Source: Luethyella okanaganae (GTDB taxonomy: Bacteria; Actinomycetota; Actinomycetes; Actinomycetales; Microbacteriaceae). Taken from it: 64,000 nucleotides of DNA. A program made the translations under genes and the position numbers. Positions within the stretch are counted from its first letter, which is position 1; the number at the start of each line of letters is the position of its first letter. Below, in pieces: positions 16,671 through 24,959 of the stretch. Location of the stretch: the NCBI RefSeq assembly GCF_042660285.1, contig NZ_JBHSTP010000001.1:1364001-1428000 (forward strand), in the 5' to 3' direction. A model generated the notes under the pieces. That model did no database searches, was not told the DNA's origin, and worked only from the letters and a program-made list of their open reading frames with translations.

Positions 16671-17930
16671 TTACTCCGGCGAGGCCGCGGGTGCTACGTC
16701 GATGATCGGGTCGATCACCGGCTCACCACGATACAGGCTCTCGAAGGTCGAGAGCGTGCGCTGGATGTCATGAGCCCCGATGAGGCGCAGTGAAGCGCGT
16801 TTCATGGCCTCGAGCTCCGACGGCGCCATCTCCAGCACAGTGCGGAGCTTGACCGCCATGTCTCGCGGATTGCTCGGCTCGAACAGCAATCCGTTGTCAC
16901 CATCGTGCACGAGGTGCGGCAGCGCCATCGCATCGGCCGCCACCACGGGAAGAGCCGAGGCCATGGCCTCCATGGTCGCGATGCTCTGCAGTTCGGCGAT
17001 CGACGGCATCGCGAACACCGTCGCGCGCGAGTAGGCGGTGCGCAGCTTCTCATCCGTCACGTAACCGTCGAAGATGACACGATCGGCGATGCCGAGCGTC
17101 TCGGCGAGATGCTGCAGATTGCGCATCTGGTCGCCGCCGCCCACGATCTCGAGCTTCGCGTCGAGTTCGGCCGGCAGCAACGCTATCGCCTTGAGGAGCA
17201 CATCGATCTGCTTCTCACCGGTCACCCGTCCGACGAAGAGAACGCGGTTCTCGGCACGCGGCTCGAAGTTCGGAGAGTAGTTGTGCGCATCGATCCCGCA
17301 CGAGATCGCACGAACGCCGTTGAGTCCCGTGAACTTCTCGAGGAACTGCGCCGCGCGCTGCGTCGGCGTGGTCACCGCCTCGGCTCGGTCGAAGGTGCGC
17401 CGGGCCGCACGCCACGCCATCCGGATCGCACGCTCCTGCACCCCCTTCGGCAGCAGGGTGAACTCGAGCATGTTCTCGGGCATGAAGTGGTTGGTGCCGA
17501 TGATGCGGATACCGCGCTTCGCGGCCTCGATCGACAGCCCACGCCCCACGATGATGTGTGATTGGAAATGCACGACATCGGGCTTCACCTCGTCGAGGAT
17601 GCGGGCGCAGTTCTGCTTAATCCGCCATGGGATGGCGAACCGCAACCAGTCATGCGGATACCAGCGCCAGCTATAAAGCCGATGCGCGGTCATCGCCTGG
17701 CCTTCGTGCTCCTCGATCCACGTGCCGTGCCTGCGCGAGGCGGCCGGCGCCACGACGTGCACATCGTGGCCACGGGCGACGAGTCCCGCGGCGAGGCGCT
17801 CGGCGAAACGGGCCGCACCATTCACGTTCGGAGCGAAGGTGTCGGCCCCGATGAGCACGCGCAACGGCCTCTGCGCCGTCTGCGTGCCATCCGCGGGTGC
17901 GGCGATATGCGATCCAGGCGTATCAGTCAA
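16671..17930 (-). CDS. GT4-family glycosyltransferase
   Basis: A 419-residue GT-B glycosyltransferase of family GT4. The N-terminal acceptor domain starts RVLIGADTFAPNVNGAARFA, with the phosphate-proximal GA loop and the HFQSHIIVGR segment. The C-terminal nucleotide-sugar domain carries NRVLFVGRVTGEKQIDVLLKA, FDGYVTDEKLR and the E-x7-E-like region PSIAELQSIATMEAMASALP. It probably transfers a hexose or mannose to a lipid or glycan, as PimB-like actinobacterial enzymes do, but donor and acceptor are not determinable. A TTG start at 17930 is the longest; a later start is possible since residues 1-22 are low-complexity. The stop is 10 nt from the tRNA. Confidence 0.85.
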   Translation of the reverse strand: MTDTPGSHIAAPADGTQTAQRPLRVLIGADTFAPNVNGAARFAERLAAGLVARGHDVHVVAPAASRRHGTWIEEHEGQAMTAHRLYSWRWYPHDWLRFAIPWRIKQNCARILDEVKPDVVHFQSHIIVGRGLSIEAAKRGIRIIGTNHFMPENMLEFTLLPKGVQERAIRMAWRAARRTFDRAEAVTTPTQRAAQFLEKFTGLNGVRAISCGIDAHNYSPNFEPRAENRVLFVGRVTGEKQIDVLLKAIALLPAELDAKLEIVGGGDQMRNLQHLAETLGIADRVIFDGYVTDEKLRTAYSRATVFAMPSIAELQSIATMEAMASALPVVAADAMALPHLVHDGDNGLLFEPSNPRDMAVKLRTVLEMAPSELEAMKRASLRLIGAHDIQRTLSTFESLYRGEPVIDPIIDVAPAASPE

Positions 17931-18081
17931 GTGGAATGATCCCTACAGTGCTGGGCCGGGAAGATTCATCCGGCAAGAAATTCGAGGTCCGCCTTCGGGC
18001 GGAATCAGCTAGGAGCCTATTCTAAACCGCCCATGCTACGCGATCCATTGTGACGCGGCGAGCCTCAAAAAGGCGCGGTCG

Positions 18082-18996
18082 TCAATTCTGCGTCTGCGGA
18101 TGGTACTTCGCGAGCATGAAGACGCCCGAGATGGCCATGACCCCCGCGACAGCGAACCCCACATCAGCCCACCACGGAGCCTGGGAAGCCTCCTTGAGCA
18201 CGAAGATTCCGATCCCCACCGCGACGAGCGGATCGACGACGGTGAGCCCGGCGATGACGAGGTCGGGCGGACCCGATGAGTAGGCGTTCTGCACGAAGTA
18301 GGCGCCAAGACCTGCGGCGAGCAGCAGGGCGACCACGCAAACCAGAGTGAGCCACTCGAAATTCGAGTGCTGGATGCGGTTGATGATGACCTTTGCGAGG
18401 GTCGCGACGAAACCGTAGAGAACGCCCGCGCCGATGATATAGAACAGCGCCTTGAACTTCGTGCGCAAAAAGACGAACGCGAGTGCGAAGGCGACGAGCA
18501 CGAACGCGAGGATGATCAGGATCGTGATCAGGTCATCACCGGTCACGGGCTTGTCGACCGCCGTGAACGCGGCGATCGTCACGAAGAGGCCGACACCTCC
18601 GACGCACAAGCAGATGGCGATGACAGATCTGCGGTTGAGCTTGACCCCGCTCACCCTCGCGTTGACGATCGAGGTCATCACGAGGGCGACCGCCCCGAGC
18701 GGCTGCACGACGATGATCGGTGCGAGGGCGAGGCTCGACAGTTGCAGCACGATCGCGAACCCGAGCATGAGCGTGCCCAAGACCCAAGAAGGTCGCGCGA
18801 GCAACAGGAGCAGCTGCCGAACGTTGAGTCCCGCACCATTGGTGTCCTGAGTGTTGCGTTCGACCTTTGCGACTCCCCGGTGCTGGAACTGCGCGCCGAG
18901 CGAGAGAAAGACGGCGCCGAAGAGCGCGAGGAAGATACCGAACACCTGTCGGGGGTCGCGGGTGAACTCCACAAGATCCGTCAGTTCGAGGTCCAC
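18082..18996 (-). CDS. DMT-superfamily (EamA/NIPA-like) membrane transporter
   Basis: A 304-residue protein with nine to ten membrane helices in the DMT fold. Recognisable features are the first helix FGIFLALFGAVFLSLGAQFQ, the conserved IIVVQPLGAVALVMTSIVNA segment that ends the first repeat, and VDPLVAVGIGIFVLKE in the second. A GTG start (VDLELT) fits with the short 5' leader shared with the divergent def gene only 40 nt away. Related proteins are annotated as DMT transporters or NIPA-like Mg2+ transporters; the substrate is unknown. Confidence 0.82.
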   Translation of the reverse strand: MDLELTDLVEFTRDPRQVFGIFLALFGAVFLSLGAQFQHRGVAKVERNTQDTNGAGLNVRQLLLLLARPSWVLGTLMLGFAIVLQLSSLALAPIIVVQPLGAVALVMTSIVNARVSGVKLNRRSVIAICLCVGGVGLFVTIAAFTAVDKPVTGDDLITILIILAFVLVAFALAFVFLRTKFKALFYIIGAGVLYGFVATLAKVIINRIQHSNFEWLTLVCVVALLLAAGLGAYFVQNAYSSGPPDLVIAGLTVVDPLVAVGIGIFVLKEASQAPWWADVGFAVAGVMAISGVFMLAKYHPQTQN

Positions 18997-19036
18997 CCAA
19001 AGACCCTAACCTGCGGGGGCCCGATATTCTTGGCGA

Positions 19037-19603
19037 ATGGCCGTACTCCCGATCCGGATCTCCGGAGATCCCGTGCTGCACTCCCCCGCCGCGCCTGTTA
19101 CCGACTTCGACGACTCGTTGCGCTCGCTCGTCAACGACATGTTCGAGACGATGGACGCCGCCCCTGGCGTCGGCCTCGCAGCGCCGCAGGTCGGAGTCCC
19201 GCTTCGCCTCTTCACCTACGGCTGGGTCGACGACGAGGGAACCAGATGGCGCGGAGTCGCCGTCAACCCGGAGCTCTGGATCACTCCGAGCACGGTGCGC
19301 CCTGCCGATGAGGACGACGAGTGCGAGGGCTGTCTCTCGTTCCCCGGCGAACGCTTCCCGCTCCGACGCGCGGAGAAAGCCATGCTGCGCGCGGTCGACC
19401 TCGACGGCGCCGCGTTCGAGATCATTGCGGGAGGCTGGCTCGCCCGTATCTTCCAACACGAGTTCGACCACCTCGATGGAATCCTCTACGTCGACAGGAT
19501 CGAAAACGACTACCAGCGTCTCGCCGCCAGGATCATCCGCAAGCGCGGCTGGGGCATCCCAGGCAACAGCTGGCTGCCCGGCGTCGACGACCTCGAAGAT
19601 TGA
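19037..19603 (+). CDS. def: Peptide deformylase
   Basis: A 188-residue metalloenzyme removing the N-formyl group from nascent proteins at the ribosome. All three motifs are present: GVGLAAPQVG (44-53), EGCLS (97-101, metal ligand C99) and HEFDH (H141, E142, H145). It carries a C-terminal extension (RKRGWGIPGNSWLPGVDDLE) seen in actinobacterial deformylases. No fmt gene is adjacent, so it is a stand-alone copy. Divergent from the DMT transporter. Confidence 0.95.
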   Translation: MAVLPIRISGDPVLHSPAAPVTDFDDSLRSLVNDMFETMDAAPGVGLAAPQVGVPLRLFTYGWVDDEGTRWRGVAVNPELWITPSTVRPADEDDECEGCLSFPGERFPLRRAEKAMLRAVDLDGAAFEIIAGGWLARIFQHEFDHLDGILYVDRIENDYQRLAARIIRKRGWGIPGNSWLPGVDDLED

Positions 19604-19686
19604 GCCGGCCCATCGACGAGCAAAGCGGCCGGGAGGACGCTGAGCCGCTGGCCTCGAACGCACGACGCCGAACCACGACGGCGGCT

Positions 19687-19992
19687 TCAGCCGAGCGCGC
19701 GGATGCCTGCGGCGACGAGCGCGGCGACGAAGACGACCACGATGAACGGCACCCGCAACGCGAAGAGCGCCGTGGCCACGATCACCGCGGGAACCCGCGC
19801 GTCGATGACGACGCTCTGCCCCTGGGCGAGGGTCTGCACGGCGATCAGCGCGGAGAGCAGCGCGATCGTCAGCAGATCGGCGATGCGCGATGACGCTGGA
19901 TTCTCGAGCACGCGAGGCGGAACAAGGTATCCGGCCATCTTGATCGCGAGGCACGCGATCGAGGCGAGGATCACGATCTGCCACATCGTCAT
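19687..19992 (-). CDS. azlD: AzlD-family branched-chain amino-acid exporter subunit
   Basis: A 101-residue, three-to-four-helix membrane protein of the AzlD family. Helices are about 5-22, 39-55, 66-80 and 83-98, with the family feature YLVPPRVLENP between the first two. With AzlC it forms a branched-chain amino-acid (or analogue) export system. The start ATG overlaps the azlC stop by 4 nt, so the subunits are translationally coupled. Confidence 0.88.
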   Translation of the reverse strand: MTMWQIVILASIACLAIKMAGYLVPPRVLENPASSRIADLLTIALLSALIAVQTLAQGQSVVIDARVPAVIVATALFALRVPFIVVVFVAALVAAGIRALG

Positions 19993-20717
19993 CGGCTCTT
20001 CTCCCCGCCCACGTTGAAGACGCCGACGAGCACCGCGACAGTGGCCGCGACGAGCACCGGAAGTCCCGGCATGAGGATCGGCGTCGCGACGGCGGCGACG
20101 ACCGCAGCGCCGGCCGCGACCGCTCCAGCCTGCAGGCCTTTGAGGCGCGGCCAGAGCAGCCCGAGGAACGCGGCAGCCGCCGCCGCGTCGAGACCGTAGG
20201 CGCGTGGGTCGCCGAGGGCGTCGCCGATCAAGGCACCACCGAGCGTCGTGAGGTTCCAGCCGACGAAGACGACAGCAGCCGTGACCCAGAACCCGATCCG
20301 TTTGAGGTGCCCAGTAGGCTGCGCGAGAGCCACGGCTGTCGACTCATCGATCGTGCCCCAGGCCGCGGCCAATCTGCGCCACCAGCCACCACCGAGAACG
20401 GGTGCCATACGCATGCCGTAGATCGCGTTGCGAGTGCCGAGAAGAGCCGCGCTCGCCACCGCGGACGGTCCGGCGGCGAGACCGCCGGAGGCGAGGATGC
20501 CGACGAGCGCGTACTGCGAGCCACCCGTGAACATGACGAGGCTCAGGAAGCAGCTCTGCCACACATCGAGGCCCGACGCGACGGATAGCGCACCGAACGA
20601 GAGGCCGTAGACCGCGGTCGCGAGCCCGACGGCCAGTCCGGCACGGATGACGGCACGCTCGTCCGAGGTGCGACGCCCCGGAGGCGCACCCTCCGCGACG
20701 GAGCGACGCCCGGTCAC
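19989..20717 (-). CDS. azlC: AzlC-family branched-chain amino-acid exporter subunit
   Basis: A 242-residue membrane permease of the AzlC family. Diagnostic stretches are YGLSFGALSVASGLDVWQSC, FTGGSQYALVGILASGG and LLGTRNAIYGMRMAP. An acidic DEST follows (WGTIDESTAVALAQ). Six helices or so, with a soluble N-terminus of about 25 residues. GTG start overlapping the stop of the kinase-like gene by 4 nt (GTGA), and overlapping azlD by 4 nt: a tight three-gene operon. Placement behind a kinase-like protein is unusual for azlCD. Confidence 0.88.
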   Translation of the reverse strand: MTGRRSVAEGAPPGRRTSDERAVIRAGLAVGLATAVYGLSFGALSVASGLDVWQSCFLSLVMFTGGSQYALVGILASGGLAAGPSAVASAALLGTRNAIYGMRMAPVLGGGWWRRLAAAWGTIDESTAVALAQPTGHLKRIGFWVTAAVVFVGWNLTTLGGALIGDALGDPRAYGLDAAAAAAFLGLLWPRLKGLQAGAVAAGAAVVAAVATPILMPGLPVLVAATVAVLVGVFNVGGEKSR

Positions 20718-21619
20718 CTGACGAGGTTCACGCCGTGAATACCGTTGTGGAAACGGAGCGCCGGGAACACCGCGGAGACGGAGAACCCGACTCCTGGGAC
20801 CGTGTTCGCCTTGAAGACACCGCCGAAAAGCTCCGTGCGCTGTCTCATCTGACTGAGTCCCGCACCGGTGATGGTCTCGGTGAGAGCCTTGAGGTCGTCG
20901 TCGATCGTGTACGCCGCCTCGCGCGAGAGTTCGTTGGGATCGTGGCCAGCACGACGAGCGGCGGCACGGATGCCGTCGTCGTCGACGAGAAGTTGCAGCC
21001 CGTCTCTGGTCCAGGCGAACGAGACCCGGGTCTCCGTTCCCGTGCCACCGTGCTTGAGGGCGTTGGCGAGCGCCCCCTGCAGGATACGGAAGACCGCTAG
21101 CTCGGCACCCGGCTTCAGATCGTAACGCTCTCCGGTCTCCTCGAAGGAGATCGTGAGACCTGCGTCTCGCATGACCCGAAAAAGGTCGCGTGCAGATTGC
21201 AGACCGGGCTGGGTCGCCGACACCGACTCGCCCTCGCGGGCGACGGTGAGCACCCGGCGCATGTCGCCGAGGGCCTCGCGGCCGGACTCTACCACGCTCG
21301 ACACCGCGCGCACTGCGGCGGAGGGATCACTCTCCGCGGTGTAACGGGCTCCCTCTGCCTGGGTGATGAGGCGCGACACGGAGTGAACGGCGACATCCTG
21401 CAACTCCCGGACGATGCCGAGACGAGCGGTCTGTTCGGCGAGCGACAGTTCAAGGTCGATGCGGGTGCGCTCGGCACCCGTCCAGTCCCGGTCGCTGCCG
21501 CGCAATTCCCTCGCAGCGCGAATCCAGAGTGCGATGGCGACCGAGGCGACGAGCGCGAGGGCGATCCCGACGACGAACAGGGTCGTCGCCACGCCGTCGC
21601 TCTGCAGCCAGTCGGCCAT
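20714..21619 (-). CDS. Histidine-kinase-like ATPase with substituted phosphoacceptor
   Basis: A 301-residue protein with one N-terminal membrane helix (about 13-34), a HisKA_3-like dimerisation helix pair and a HATPase domain. Where HisKA_3 kinases have RELHDVxAHSL, this has RELQDVAVHSVSRLITQAEG, with Gln at position 74 in place of the phosphoacceptor His. The ATPase has ILQGALANALKHGG (N box), VDDDGIRA (weakened G1) and GAGLSQMRQRTELFGG (G2). No receiver gene is adjacent, and the stop is coupled to azlC. It may be a pseudokinase or an unconventional sensor; a role in azlCD control is only an inference. Confidence 0.78.
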   Translation of the reverse strand: MADWLQSDGVATTLFVVGIALALVASVAIALWIRAARELRGSDRDWTGAERTRIDLELSLAEQTARLGIVRELQDVAVHSVSRLITQAEGARYTAESDPSAAVRAVSSVVESGREALGDMRRVLTVAREGESVSATQPGLQSARDLFRVMRDAGLTISFEETGERYDLKPGAELAVFRILQGALANALKHGGTGTETRVSFAWTRDGLQLLVDDDGIRAAARRAGHDPNELSREAAYTIDDDLKALTETITGAGLSQMRQRTELFGGVFKANTVPGVGFSVSAVFPALRFHNGIHGVNLVR

Positions 21620-21728
21620 GCCCGTCTCCTCGTGATCGCGTACGGGCGCGCGGTGTACGCCCCGAAAGAGACTTTACTAGCGACGACGGGTCCGGATGCC
21701 ACACATCCGGACCCTCCCGCGCAGGGCT

Positions 21729-22046
21729 TCAACCGACGTTGCGGTTCGCGCGCAGGACTTCGAGTCGGGCGCGATACTCGGTCTCGTCGATGTCGCCACG
21801 GGCGAAACGCTCAGAGAGCGTCTGTTCCGCGCTCGTCGAGGCGTGCCAGTGCGGCCCGCCCGCGTAGCCGGGGCCGTGGCCGTAGCCGTGGCCGTAGCGA
21901 TGCCATCGGCGTCCCACGAGGGCGACGATCAGCACGACGACCCCGATCCAGAACAGCGGAACCAGCAGGAAGAGCCAGCCGAACCCGCCCATCCACAGTC
22001 CGCCCAAGTGCCCCACGACGTTCGTGGCGAAAAGTGTTGACAACAT
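21729..22046 (-). CDS. SHOCT domain-containing small membrane protein
   Basis: A 105-residue protein. An N-terminal membrane helix at about 20-44 (FGWLFLLVPLFWIGVVVLIV) is followed by a Gly/His/Tyr-rich linker (HRYGHGYGHGPGYAGGPHWH). The C-terminal SHOCT domain is AEQTLSERFARGDIDETEYRARLEVL. SHOCT motifs serve in oligomerisation; the specific role is unknown. Its upstream region has a palindrome (22147-22162) closely matching the one in front of the neighbouring two-component operon, suggesting common control. Confidence 0.85.
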   Translation of the reverse strand: MLSTLFATNVVGHLGGLWMGGFGWLFLLVPLFWIGVVVLIVALVGRRWHRYGHGYGHGPGYAGGPHWHASTSAEQTLSERFARGDIDETEYRARLEVLRANRNVG

Positions 22047-22146
22047 GGTGCATCCAATCGGTCTGAGAGCACGATCGTTTTCGATCGCACCCTCAGCTTC
22101 GCGTCGATGCCACCGGAGCGAATCCGCCGAGGGCAGGCACTTCGCC

Positions 22147-22162
22147 TGCTCCCCCAGGAGTA
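22147..22162. promoter_or_regulatory. Palindrome upstream of the SHOCT gene
   Basis: TGCTCCCCCAGGAGTA matches TACTCCCTCGGGAGTA at 24150-24165 in 13 of 16 positions, with the same arm-spacer-arm layout. It lies about 100 nt before the SHOCT start. Binding by the NarL-type regulator encoded next door is an inference. Confidence 0.58.
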
Positions 22163-22202
22163 CTCCGGTGTTTCTGCGAACGTCCGGCGATGCCGCAGTC
22201 GG

Positions 22203-22865
22203 TCACTGCCAACCGGGCCGCACGAGCCCCGTCTCGTAGGCGACGACGACGAGGTGCACGCGATCGCGGGCGCCGAGCTTGCTCATGATGCGCGAGACGT
22301 GCGTCTTCGCGGTGAGGGGGCTGAGGACGAGCCGCTCGGCGATCTCGTCGTTGCTGAGTCCGTGGCCGACGAGCACGAGCACCTCGCGCTCGCGCTCGGT
22401 GAGCACGTCGAGCACGCCGTTCGGCGGCGCATCCTTGAGCCCGGCGGCGACACGGGCGAGCAGCCGCCGGGTCACCCCCGGGGAGAGCAGGGCCTCACCC
22501 GCCGCCGCGACACGGACGGCCCGGATCAGCTCGACGGGTTCGGTGTCCTTCACGAGAAAGCCGCTCGCCCCCGCCCGGATCGCGTCGGCGACGTACTCGT
22601 CGAGTTCGAAGGTGGTGACGATCACGATGTGGGTTCCGGCGAGGTCGGCGCGCGCGGTGAGCTCGCGGGTGGCCCAGAGCCCGTCTCTGTCGGGCATGCG
22701 GATGTCCATGAGCACGACATCCGGTCTGGTCGCGACGATGCCCGAGACGGCGTCCGCACCGGTAGCGGCCTCGCCGACGACCTCGATGTCTGGCTCCGAC
22801 TCGAGCAACGCCCGGAACCCGCCGCGGACGAGACCCTGATCGTCTGCGAGAAAGACGCTGATCAC
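22203..22865 (-). CDS. NarL/FixJ-family response regulator
   Basis: A 220-residue regulator. The receiver has D8-D9, phosphoacceptor D54 in LMDIRMPDRDG, switch Thr in VIVTTFELDEY and Lys in GFLVKDTEP. The HTH is LTEREREVLVLVGHGLSNDE followed by IAERLVLSPLTAKTHVSRIM. The GTG at 22865 is chosen because it overlaps the kinase stop (GTGA) and gives the canonical VISVFLADDQ start; a longer frame to 22928 only reads antisense-like Arg-rich sequence. It is likely to act on the palindromes at 22147-22162 and 24150-24165. Confidence 0.93.
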   Translation of the reverse strand: MISVFLADDQGLVRGGFRALLESEPDIEVVGEAATGADAVSGIVATRPDVVLMDIRMPDRDGLWATRELTARADLAGTHIVIVTTFELDEYVADAIRAGASGFLVKDTEPVELIRAVRVAAAGEALLSPGVTRRLLARVAAGLKDAPPNGVLDVLTEREREVLVLVGHGLSNDEIAERLVLSPLTAKTHVSRIMSKLGARDRVHLVVVAYETGLVRPGWQ

Positions 22866-24091
22866 GGGCGCGCCCCGTCGGCATGCGGCAGCCGCGCCAC
22901 GACGGCGAACCCTCCGCCCGCCTGCCAACCGACCTCAACCGTTCCGCCCAGCAGTTGGGCCCGCTCTCGCATGCCGAGCAGACCGCGACCCTCTGCGAGC
23001 TCGTCTTCGGGATGCTCCGTCGTGCCGTCGTCGACGACCGTCACCGTGTCGAGCCCGACCGACGACTCCAACCGCACGGTCGCGTGCGTCGCGTTCGAAT
23101 GCCGCGTGATGTTCGTGAGCGCCTCCTGCACGATACGGTACACCGCGCGCTGTTCCAGCAGGGAGGCGGTCGGCGACAGCCCGCCCTCCAGGGCGACGGC
23201 GACACCGAGGCCCGCGACGGACTCGACGAGGGCGGGCAGACGCGCAAGCTCCGGTTCGGGCACGAGCGGGGCGCCCTCCCCCGTGCCGGAGCGCAGAAAG
23301 CCGAGGACGCCGCGCACCTCGTCCAGGGCCGTCTTGCTCGTCTCCTTGATGTTGGCCAGCGCCTCAGCGGCCTTCGCCGGCTGATCGTCGATGAGGTGCA
23401 GGCCCATCCCGGCCTGAACGTTGATCGACGAGAGCGAGTGCGCGAGCACGTCGTGAAGCTCTCGCGCGATGCGCAGACGCTCCCGCTCGGCCTCGCTCTG
23501 CCGGTGCCGTTGCTGCGCCACCCGGTACTCCGCGAAACGTTCGCGCCGGTTGCGAATGACCTCGCCGAGCCCGACGAGCAGGCTCAGCACGAGCATGACG
23601 AGCAGAGGCCGAACGACGCTGAACGGACGCTCGGTCACGAGGGTGGCGTAGGCGATCGCCGCGATCACCCCGACCCCGACCGTGCTCCACACCCATGCAC
23701 GAGCGCCCCGCACGGTCGCGCCGACGACGGCGAAGGCGAGCGGAACCGCCGCGAGCGGTGGCCCGTCGCCCAGGATGATCGCGGGGACCGTGAGCACTGC
23801 CACGCAGAGCAGCGCCGGTCCCGGCTGCCAGACAAGCCAGAGGAGCAGGTAGGAGGACAGAAAGGCGAGAACCGCGATGACGGACTGCACCCAGCCGTGC
23901 CAGCCGAAGAGCGCCCATACGACGACGGGCAACTGGATCAGCTGCGAGAACACCACGGGGAACCATCGTGCGCCACGCGTAAACCCGCCCGGTTGGTTCC
24001 ACGACCACGGTCTGCTCAACCCGCTGCCCGGCCGCCATTCTCCGGCCGGGTGCGCGCCAGACCAGTGCTCATGCGGGGCAGAGTGTCGCAT
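22862..24091 (-). CDS. Sensor histidine kinase (HisKA_3 type)
   Basis: A 409-residue sensor kinase. A soluble Trp/His-rich N-terminus (about 42 residues) precedes five to six helices at 45-175. HisKA_3 phosphoacceptor H213 lies in RIARELHDVLAHSLSSINVQ. HATPase: VQEALTNITRHS, VDDGTTEHPED and GRGLLGMRERAQLLGG. The ATG at 24091 follows a TACGAT hexamer by 6 nt, which would give a leaderless or nearly leaderless transcript. Upstream at 24150-24165 is a strong palindrome, consistent with autoregulation. Coupled to the regulator by a 4-nt overlap. Confidence 0.92.
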   Translation of the reverse strand: MRHSAPHEHWSGAHPAGEWRPGSGLSRPWSWNQPGGFTRGARWFPVVFSQLIQLPVVVWALFGWHGWVQSVIAVLAFLSSYLLLWLVWQPGPALLCVAVLTVPAIILGDGPPLAAVPLAFAVVGATVRGARAWVWSTVGVGVIAAIAYATLVTERPFSVVRPLLVMLVLSLLVGLGEVIRNRRERFAEYRVAQQRHRQSEAERERLRIARELHDVLAHSLSSINVQAGMGLHLIDDQPAKAAEALANIKETSKTALDEVRGVLGFLRSGTGEGAPLVPEPELARLPALVESVAGLGVAVALEGGLSPTASLLEQRAVYRIVQEALTNITRHSNATHATVRLESSVGLDTVTVVDDGTTEHPEDELAEGRGLLGMRERAQLLGGTVEVGWQAGGGFAVVARLPHADGARP

Positions 24092-24097
24092 GCATCG

Positions 24098-24103
24098 ATC
24101 GTA
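24098..24103 (-). promoter_or_regulatory. Putative -10 element of the kinase-regulator operon
   Basis: TACGAT on the minus strand lies 6 nt upstream of the kinase ATG, the spacing expected for a leaderless actinobacterial transcript. No clear -35 was identified; the palindrome about 47 nt further up could hold an activator instead. Confidence 0.4.
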
Positions 24104-24149
24104 GCGACGCCTCCTGCGAGCGGCATCCGCCGACGGGCGCGATGGCAGG

Positions 24150-24165
24150 TACTCCCTCGGGAGTA
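24150..24165. promoter_or_regulatory. Palindrome TACTCCC-N2-GGGAGTA upstream of the kinase gene
   Basis: Perfect 7-bp arms with a 2-bp spacer, 58 nt before the kinase start and about 47 nt before its putative -10. The near copy at 22147-22162 supports a shared regulator-binding site (inference). Confidence 0.65.
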
Positions 24166-24231
24166 TCGTGCCGGGCGGTATACGCTCGCGCCATGAGGGT
24201 ACGAGTAGATCGCCGACGATCCGTGGAAGTA

Positions 24232-24290
24232 TCGGCGGAGTGCTTATATTCCTTATCGAAGTTTTCCATTAGAGCAACGTGCGGAATCAC
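24232..24290 (-). repeat. 59-nt imperfect repeat, copy A (5' end of an SRAP-like gene)
   Basis: On the minus strand it encodes MIPHVALMENFDKEYKHSAD, closely matching MIPYLPLMENFVTEYERPAD from copy B at 27108-27166. Copy B leads into a broken SRAP gene; copy A loses similarity immediately after the repeat. The two are in the same orientation, about 2.9 kb apart. Confidence 0.6.
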
Positions 24291-24959
24291 CGCGAAACGT
24301 CCGCACGTGCAGCGAGGCTACTCTGCCCTTTGTCATCGCAGTTAGGTATTTTCTACTCTGGCTCGTTCGGGGACAACGCTTCCTCGAGTGGTTCGGCTTG
24401 TGCCGTTGGCGTGGCCTCCGATCCGCCGTGCCCATCACGTCCGTCCATTTTCAGAACCTGGTCAGCTGGATCGTGAAGTGGCCTGGTCCCGCCAGTTGCC
24501 TCGCTGAGGGCTCCACTTACGGCACAGTGGCAGGCTTCCGAAGCACCGGGCTCTGCTAGAACAGGGATTACATCGAGGTCTGGCTGCGGACCGTTGTTGG
24601 ACAACGATGAAGCTGCTTCACCATTCGGATGTTAGCTGGGATCTTCGTGAGCGAATTTGTGCAGCTGTGGTCTGGTCGTCAACCAGTCCTCTGTACCCTC
24701 GCAATCGACGACAAATTCCTAGACCCGCAAGGACGTGACCGGCGCGAGTCGAGCACCTGGTGATTCGCTTCTTTCGCTCATCGCTCCTAGCTCATCGCGC
24801 CTCTCTCGATCAATGCGCCCAGAATTCCCCTGCGCTCGATGGCTGCCGGGAGCGTGCGTGTCCTCATAAGCGCCTACTGTGCCGGGGCAAGCATTCGACC
24901 CATACTGAAAATGGAGCCGGGGACTCTCCCTCCTACCCGCAAGAAATCTAGGAGACTCC

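Larger units (their letters stand above)
24092..24959. other. 868-nt region without a convincing gene
   Basis: Holds the kinase promoter and palindrome (up to 24165) and a 59-nt segment (24232-24290) repeated at 27108-27166. Beyond that no supported gene is seen. The stretch 24180-24400 is visibly richer in A/T than its surroundings. A minus-strand frame at 24353-24604 (TTG start, 83 codons) has no ribosome-binding site and no recognisable motif. Probably decayed accessory DNA. Confidence 0.6.

Noticed and set aside
24092..24300. Possible att duplication of the tRNA-Asn 3' end at the left edge of the second decayed segment
   Set aside because: No match to the tRNA-Asn 3' sequence was seen; the repeat present there belongs to an SRAP-like gene start.
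24353..24604. 83-codon minus-strand frame in the gap after the kinase promoter
   Set aside because: TTG start without ribosome-binding site, no motif, and located in decayed DNA.
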